From Pelagibacteraceae bacterium AG-464-P07 (GTDB lineage Bacteria > Pseudomonadota > Alphaproteobacteria > Pelagibacterales > Pelagibacteraceae): DNA of 64,000 nt. The translations under genes and the position numbers were made by a program. Numbering within the stretch: the stretch's first letter is position 1; every line of letters starts with the position of its first letter. Below, one piece after another: positions 58,682 to 64,000 of the stretch. The stretch spans positions 1-64,000 of the forward strand of contig QCSA01000003.1 of the NCBI GenBank assembly GCA_003211695.1, given 5' to 3'. The notes under the pieces are model-generated. The model was not told the origin of the DNA, made no database searches, and worked only from the letters and a program-made list of their open reading frames with translations.

Positions 58682-59293
58682 ATGAGTTCATCATATGCAG
58701 TTTTGACAACGATTATTATTCTTTTAGTTTTATTTTTATACCTTTCATGGGTATTTGTTTCTATTAAAGTTGTAGATAAAGAACAAAAAGGAGAAACTAC
58801 TGAAAGAAGAGATTTTTTATTTACAGCCTCTTATGCCTTAGGAGCAGTTGGAGTCGGCGTAGTTGTATGGCCATTAATTGATCAGATGAATCCTGATGCA
58901 TCTGTTAAAGCTTTGGCTACTACAGAAGTAGATATAAGCAAAATTGGACTAGGTAAAACAATTACTGTGCTTTGGAGGGGTAAACCAGTTTTTATAAGAA
59001 GAAGGACTCAGGAAGAAATAAGTAAAGCAAAAAATGTACAACTAGAAGAGCTAAAAGATCCTCAAAAAGATGAAGATAGAGTGAAAAAACCAGAGTGGCT
59101 TATAATGACGGGAGTTTGTACACATCTTGGATGTGTACCTTTAGGAGATAAAGGAGATTTTGGCGGTTGGTTTTGTCCATGTCATGGATCTCATTACGAT
59201 ACTTCAGGCAGAATAAGAAAAGGTCCGGCTCCTACAAACCTTGAAATACCCAAATATGAATTTGTAGACAATAATACAATCAAAATAGGTTAA
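58682..59293 (+). CDS. petA: Ubiquinol-cytochrome c reductase Rieske subunit with additional N-terminal TM
   Basis: [48 protein letters not shown]...CPCHGSHYD. Confidence 0.95.
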   Translation: MSSSYAVLTTIIILLVLFLYLSWVFVSIKVVDKEQKGETTERRDFLFTASYALGAVGVGVVVWPLIDQMNPDASVKALATTEVDISKIGLGKTITVLWRGKPVFIRRRTQEEISKAKNVQLEELKDPQKDEDRVKKPEWLIMTGVCTHLGCVPLGDKGDFGGWFCPCHGSHYDTSGRIRKGPAPTNLEIPKYEFVDNNTIKIG

Positions 59294-59294
59294 G

Positions 59295-60554
59295 TTGATG
59301 AGTGAAGAAAAGTATGTACCTAAATCTAAACTTGGACAATGGTTTGATAGCAGATTACCATTATTAACTTTAGCACATCATATAAATGATTATCCAACCC
59401 CCAAAAATTTAAATTATTGGTGGACATTTGGAGGAATTCTTACTTTTTTTTTAATTGTCCAAATAATCACTGGTTTAGTTTTAGCAATGCATTATGTAGC
59501 TCATGCAGACCTAGCCTTCGGGAGTGTTGAACATATCATGAGAGATGTAAATTATGGTTGGCTAATTAGATACCTTCATGCAAACGGTTCCTCAATGTTT
59601 TTCTTGGCGGTTTACATACACATTTTTAGGGCGTTGTTTTACGGATCTTATAAAGCACCTAGAGAAATGATTTGGATAATTGGAATGCTTATTTATATGT
59701 TGATGATGGCAACAGCTTTTATGGGATATGTTTTACCATGGGGACAAATGAGTTTTTGGGCAGCTACAGTTATAACAAATTTATTTAGCGCTATACCTTT
59801 AGTTGGAGAAAGTATTACCACATGGCTTTGGGGAGGATATGCGGTAGGCAGTCCAACTTTAACTAGATTTTTTAGCTTGCATTATTTGATGCCTTTTTTA
59901 ATTTTTGGACTAGTAATTTTACATATTTGGGCACTTCATATTCCAGGTAATAACAATCCTGTTGGTATAGATATTAAGCAACTTTCAAAAGAAACAGTTC
60001 CTTTTCATCCTTACATTATAATTAAAGATTTATATGCCTTGTTAATATTTTTAATTATTTTTTCAGGATTTGTATTTTTTGTTCCAAATGTTCTAGGCCA
60101 CCCAGATAATTATATTGAAGCGAATCCAATGATTACACCTACACATATAGTACCCGAATGGTATTTGCTTCCTTTTTATGCAATTCTAAGATCTATCCCC
60201 GACAAATTAGGAGGAGTTGTTGTAATGTTTGCTGCTGTTTTTATTCTAATGTTTTTACCTTGGCTTGATACTTCTAAAGTTAGATCAGCTGTTTTTAGAC
60301 CATTATACAAAATATTTTTTTGGATATTAGTTATTGACGTTATAGTGCTCGGGTATATTGGCGCTAAACCACCTGAAGGAATGTATTTAATAATAGGTAG
60401 AATTGCCACAATTTATTATTTTGTACATTTTATTTTGATAATGCCGATATTAGGTTTTAAGGAAAAAACTAAACCACTTCCGCTGAGTATTTCTGATCCG
60501 GTATTGGGAGATGAGGATAAATTATCTTCTGAAAAAACAATGAACAATAGGTGA
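59295..60554 (+). CDS. petB: Cytochrome b (bc1 complex)
   Basis: [48 protein letters not shown]. Confidence 0.97.
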   Translation: MMSEEKYVPKSKLGQWFDSRLPLLTLAHHINDYPTPKNLNYWWTFGGILTFFLIVQIITGLVLAMHYVAHADLAFGSVEHIMRDVNYGWLIRYLHANGSSMFFLAVYIHIFRALFYGSYKAPREMIWIIGMLIYMLMMATAFMGYVLPWGQMSFWAATVITNLFSAIPLVGESITTWLWGGYAVGSPTLTRFFSLHYLMPFLIFGLVILHIWALHIPGNNNPVGIDIKQLSKETVPFHPYIIIKDLYALLIFLIIFSGFVFFVPNVLGHPDNYIEANPMITPTHIVPEWYLLPFYAILRSIPDKLGGVVVMFAAVFILMFLPWLDTSKVRSAVFRPLYKIFFWILVIDVIVLGYIGAKPPEGMYLIIGRIATIYYFVHFILIMPILGFKEKTKPLPLSISDPVLGDEDKLSSEKTMNNR

Positions 60555-61360
60555 ATAATATCGTGCAAAAGAAATTTAAAAATATATTCAAAGTTTTGTG
60601 TATTTCTCCTTTATTGATAATTTTCATTAATCTTAGTGTGGCGGCAGAGGTATCTAGAATAGATTTACTTAAAACAAATTGGAGTTTTGAAGGTATATTT
60701 GGCAAGTTTGATAGGTCAGCCTTGCAAAGGGGTTATCAAGTATACAATGAAGCATGTTCTAGCTGTCATTCAATTCAGTATTTAAGTTATAGAAACTTAA
60801 CGGAAAAAGGAGGACCCGAGTTTTCAGAAGAACAAGCAAAGGAGATCGCCGCAAGTTTTGAAGTTATGGATGGACCAAATAGCGAAGGAGAAATGTTTAC
60901 TCGTCCAGGAAGATTATCAGATCAATTTATAAAACCTTATCCAAATATTGAGGCAGCTAAATTTGCAAACGGCGGCGCATATCCTCCCGATATGTCTGTT
61001 TTAGTAAAAGCTAGGAAAGATGGTGCTAATTATATTTATTCTCTTATTTTAGGATACGAGGATCCTCCGGCGGGTTTTGAAATAGAAGATGATGTTTATT
61101 ACAATAAATATATGCCAGGAAACCAAATAAAAATGCCAAAAGTTCTCAATAAAGGATTAGTGGAATATGCAGATGGTACCGAAGCTACCGAACAACAAAT
61201 GGCAAAAGATGTAGTCACTTTTTTGACTTGGGCTTCAGAGCCACATCTAGAAGCAAGACATAAAACTGGGTTCAAAGTGATTTTATATTTGCTTGTATTG
61301 GTCGCTCTAGTCTATTTTAGCATGAAAAAAATATGGTCACGTATTGAAACGAAACAATAA
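60551..61360 (+). CDS. petC: Cytochrome c1
   Basis: GTG start; signal sequence; [21 protein letters not shown] heme site, C-terminal TM. Confidence 0.96.
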   Translation: MNNIVQKKFKNIFKVLCISPLLIIFINLSVAAEVSRIDLLKTNWSFEGIFGKFDRSALQRGYQVYNEACSSCHSIQYLSYRNLTEKGGPEFSEEQAKEIAASFEVMDGPNSEGEMFTRPGRLSDQFIKPYPNIEAAKFANGGAYPPDMSVLVKARKDGANYIYSLILGYEDPPAGFEIEDDVYYNKYMPGNQIKMPKVLNKGLVEYADGTEATEQQMAKDVVTFLTWASEPHLEARHKTGFKVILYLLVLVALVYFSMKKIWSRIETKQ

Positions 61361-62410
61361 AATATCTCCATCTTGAACAATATAATCTTTTCCCTCTAAT
61401 CTTAATCTTCCAGCATTTTTTGCATCGTTGTAGCCTCTGTAGAAGATAAAATCTTCGTAAGATATCGTTTCAGCTTTTATAAATCCCTTTTCAAAATCCG
61501 AATGAATTATTCCAGCTGCTCTACTGGCGATCATTTTTTTTGGTATAGTCCAGGCCCTAGTTTCTTCCATTCCAGAAGTAAAAAAAGTTTTTAGTTTTAG
61601 AATTTTGTAACCAGTTTTAATTAATAAATCTAGTCCAGTATTTTTAATCCCAGTTTCATCCATAAAATATTTTCTTTCTTTTGTTTCTAATTCCATTATT
61701 TGATTTTCAATTTCTGCGCAAATTATTATTACGTTGTCTTTTCCATATTTTTTTAAACAAGCATCTATATAATGATTTCCTTTTACAAGATCTTTGTCAT
61801 TTACATTACACACATAAATTTTTGGTTTTATCGAAAGTAATCCACTACGATTTAGTTCTTTTTTTTCATATTTTTCTAATAAACTTGAAATATTAATATT
61901 ATTATTTATGCAATTTAATGCATCATTTAAGATTTTTAGTTGATCTTCATCTAGCGTCTTTTTTTTGTTTTTTTCTAATCTTTTTTGAATAGATTCCATA
62001 TCAGCCAAAAGCATTTCTGTTTCAACAATTTCTATATCTCTTATTGGATTAACATCCTTGTTGATATTTTGTATTTTTTCGGAATCAAAGCATCTAGCCA
62101 AGTGAATTATCGCATCAACTTCCCTAATGTGAGATAAGAATTTGTTTCCCAACCCCTCACCTTTTGAAGCGCCTTTTACTAATCCAGCAATATCAACAAA
62201 AGAAATTACAGCATTAATAATTTTTTTTGATTGTGAAATATTTGAAATAATATTTAGTCTTTCATCTGGTACAAGAACACTTCCAATGTTGGGATCAATT
62301 GTGCAAAATGGAAAATTAGCTGCTCGTGCTTTTCTTGATTGAATTAAAGCATTAAACAAAGTTGACTTCCCTACATTGGGCAAACCAACGATCCCACACT
62401 TAAAACTCAT
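61337..62410 (-). CDS. ychF: Redox-regulated ATPase YchF
   Basis: CGIVGLPNVGKSTLFNALIQSRKARAANFPFCTIDPNIG, C-terminal TGS domain. Confidence 0.97.
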   Translation of the reverse strand: MSFKCGIVGLPNVGKSTLFNALIQSRKARAANFPFCTIDPNIGSVLVPDERLNIISNISQSKKIINAVISFVDIAGLVKGASKGEGLGNKFLSHIREVDAIIHLARCFDSEKIQNINKDVNPIRDIEIVETEMLLADMESIQKRLEKNKKKTLDEDQLKILNDALNCINNNINISSLLEKYEKKELNRSGLLSIKPKIYVCNVNDKDLVKGNHYIDACLKKYGKDNVIIICAEIENQIMELETKERKYFMDETGIKNTGLDLLIKTGYKILKLKTFFTSGMEETRAWTIPKKMIASRAAGIIHSDFEKGFIKAETISYEDFIFYRGYNDAKNAGRLRLEGKDYIVQDGDILLFRFNT

Positions 62411-62415
62411 AAATT

Positions 62416-62976
62416 TTATGATTGATTTACTTTGCTTGAAAAAAGATTTAGTTTTTTATCTATAAGTACTGGAAGGTATTCAACAATATTTTTAGTTAAT
62501 TCTGTAATACTATTTTCTTCATCATCTGTGAAGTCATCAAGAACATGGTCAGTAACCGTACTTTTTCTCTCTGGTCTTCCGATTCCTATTCTTACTCGAG
62601 AATAATCTTTTCCAATAAATTTATCGATTGATTCTATTCCATTATGACCGGCGCTCCTTCCGCCAAATTTAACAGTTACTTTACCAAGGTTTATGTCTAA
62701 ATCATCATGAAAAACGATAACGTCTGTAGAATCAATTTTGAAATACTCCATTAACTCTCTGATACATATTCCTGAATTATTCATGAAAGTTAGAGGCTTA
62801 ATCGCATAAACTTTTTTATTCCCTATTTCTCCTGTAGTTAATAAACCTTTAAACTTTGGTTTTTGTTTAGAAAGACCAAATTTTTGATTTATGGCATTTA
62901 TGATTTTAAATCCTATATTGTGTCGATTTTTTTCATTCTCAGGACTAGGATTACCCAAACCTACTAATAATAGCAT
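62416..62976 (-). CDS. pth: Peptidyl-tRNA hydrolase
   Basis: LLVGLGNPSPENEKNRHNIGF, PLTFMNNSG, VFHDDLDINLG, GGRSAGHNGIESI. Confidence 0.97.
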   Translation of the reverse strand: MLLLVGLGNPSPENEKNRHNIGFKIINAINQKFGLSKQKPKFKGLLTTGEIGNKKVYAIKPLTFMNNSGICIRELMEYFKIDSTDVIVFHDDLDINLGKVTVKFGGRSAGHNGIESIDKFIGKDYSRVRIGIGRPERKSTVTDHVLDDFTDDEENSITELTKNIVEYLPVLIDKKLNLFSSKVNQS

Positions 62977-62992
62977 CTCTTAATCTTTCAAT

Positions 62993-63727
62993 TTACTTTT
63001 TAGTTTTATCTTCTTTTTTACCTTCTGCTGCTTTTTTACTTTGATCTTTTGCTTTATCACCCTGATCTTTTGTTTCTTCAGTTGGTTTTTCAGCTCCATC
63101 AGGAGAAGCCTCCGTAGTAGTTTCGTCCTCTAGAGCAGTTTCTTCAGCAGGTTTTTCAGGCTCAATAACAATAGTAGGCGTAGCAACCGTTGCAACTACA
63201 AAATCTCTTCCTTGAATAGTTGGTACAACATTTTCAGGAAGTTTTATTGAAGAGATTTTTATACTCGTACCAATTTCAGTATTATTTAAATCAACCACAA
63301 GTTCATGTGGAATATTTTCAGTAGGACATCTCAACTCAATCTTTCTTCTAACAATATTTAGTACACCTCCCTTTTTAAGGCCAGGTGATTTTTCACTATT
63401 AATAAACTTTACAGGTATTTCCAAAGCTAGTTTGGCACCTTTAATAATTCTTAAAAAATCAATATGAACAGGTTCATCGGATAAAGGATCAAATGAAATA
63501 TCTCTTGGTAGAACTTTCTCTTTTTTACCATCAACCTCTAGATCTAATATTGCCGAAAAAAAAATTTCTGAATCAATTAAATTTTTGATTGAATTTTTAT
63601 TTAAACTAATTTTTTTATTTTGTTCACTTCCACCATACAAAATTCCTGGAACAAATCCATCTACTCGAAGCTTATTTATATCTCCCTTGGTTTTAGTCTC
63701 TCTTTTTATTGCATTTAAAGCTGCCAT
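62993..63727 (-). CDS. rplY: 50S ribosomal protein L25/general stress protein Ctc
   Basis: DGFVPGILYGG, DPLSDEPVHIDFLRI; acidic/basic C-terminal tail. Confidence 0.93.
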   Translation of the reverse strand: MAALNAIKRETKTKGDINKLRVDGFVPGILYGGSEQNKKISLNKNSIKNLIDSEIFFSAILDLEVDGKKEKVLPRDISFDPLSDEPVHIDFLRIIKGAKLALEIPVKFINSEKSPGLKKGGVLNIVRRKIELRCPTENIPHELVVDLNNTEIGTSIKISSIKLPENVVPTIQGRDFVVATVATPTIVIEPEKPAEETALEDETTTEASPDGAEKPTEETKDQGDKAKDQSKKAAEGKKEDKTKK

Positions 63728-63787
63728 ATTAAATTCTATTTCAAAGAAACATTTTTTTATCTTATCAATAGAAATAAAACAAGAAAA

Positions 63788-64000
63788 TTATTTAAATAGA
63801 CTTGAAACAGAAGTTGAATTAGAGATACGTTTTATTGCTTCGGCCATCATAGAAGAGATAGATACAACTTGAATTTTATCATTTTTTTTTAATTTTTTTG
63901 AATTATCAATTGAGTCAGTTATTACTAATTTCTTTACATAAGATTTGTTAATTTTGTCAATTGCATTACCACTTAAAACTGCATGAGTAATATAAGCATA
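63788..64000 (-). CDS. prs: Ribose-phosphate pyrophosphokinase, C-terminal fragment (runs off the right edge)
   Basis: Minus frame reads AYITHAVLSGNAIDKINKSYVKKLVITDSI...KIQVVSISSMMAEAIKRISNSTSVSSLFK*. Confidence 0.9.
   Translation of the reverse strand, partial: YAYITHAVLSGNAIDKINKSYVKKLVITDSIDNSKKLKKNDKIQVVSISSMMAEAIKRISNSTSVSSLFK

Noticed and set aside
63585-63872. 95-aa plus-strand ORF at the right end
   Set aside because: Antisense to rplY and prs

Overview
AT-rich alphaproteobacterial chromosome segment, SAR11/Pelagibacterales-like by gene content and composition. Most of the 64 kb is densely packed core metabolism: murA, infA, hisS-hisZ-hisG, typA, groL-groS, ribF-ileS-lspA, pgi, an lpxL/lpxK/waaA/msbA block, a full cox operon, thrC, thrB, ispH, the F0 ATP synthase operon, smc, mutY, ccrM, rnhB, ispE, cca, greA, hemF, petABC, ychF, pth, rplY and the end of prs. 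There are three intact tRNAs (Phe, His, Gln). No CRISPR array, transposase, integrase or rRNA was seen. The one clearly accessory region is about 2.3-6.8 kb. It is a small island between tRNA-Phe and a cold-shock gene, carrying PhyH-type dioxygenase, NAD-epimerase and Gfo/Idh/MocA genes. The cargo is punctuated by repeated, partly decayed copies of tRNA-Phe, with no recombinase visible. Other standout observations: (i) TypA/BipA carries a GroEL-like GGM C-terminal tail, apparently from duplication of the groL 3' end plus terminator, with a third decayed copy downstream of hisG; (ii) a hinge-less, short SMC with a CxxC (CHKC) near its midpoint; (iii) a Rieske protein with an extra N-terminal transmembrane segment paralogous to a small ORF heading the cox operon; (iv) tRNA-His and tRNA-Gln lying 3-4 nt upstream of hisS and the CCA-adding enzyme gene. 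All family calls are from reading translated motifs; no database search was run.
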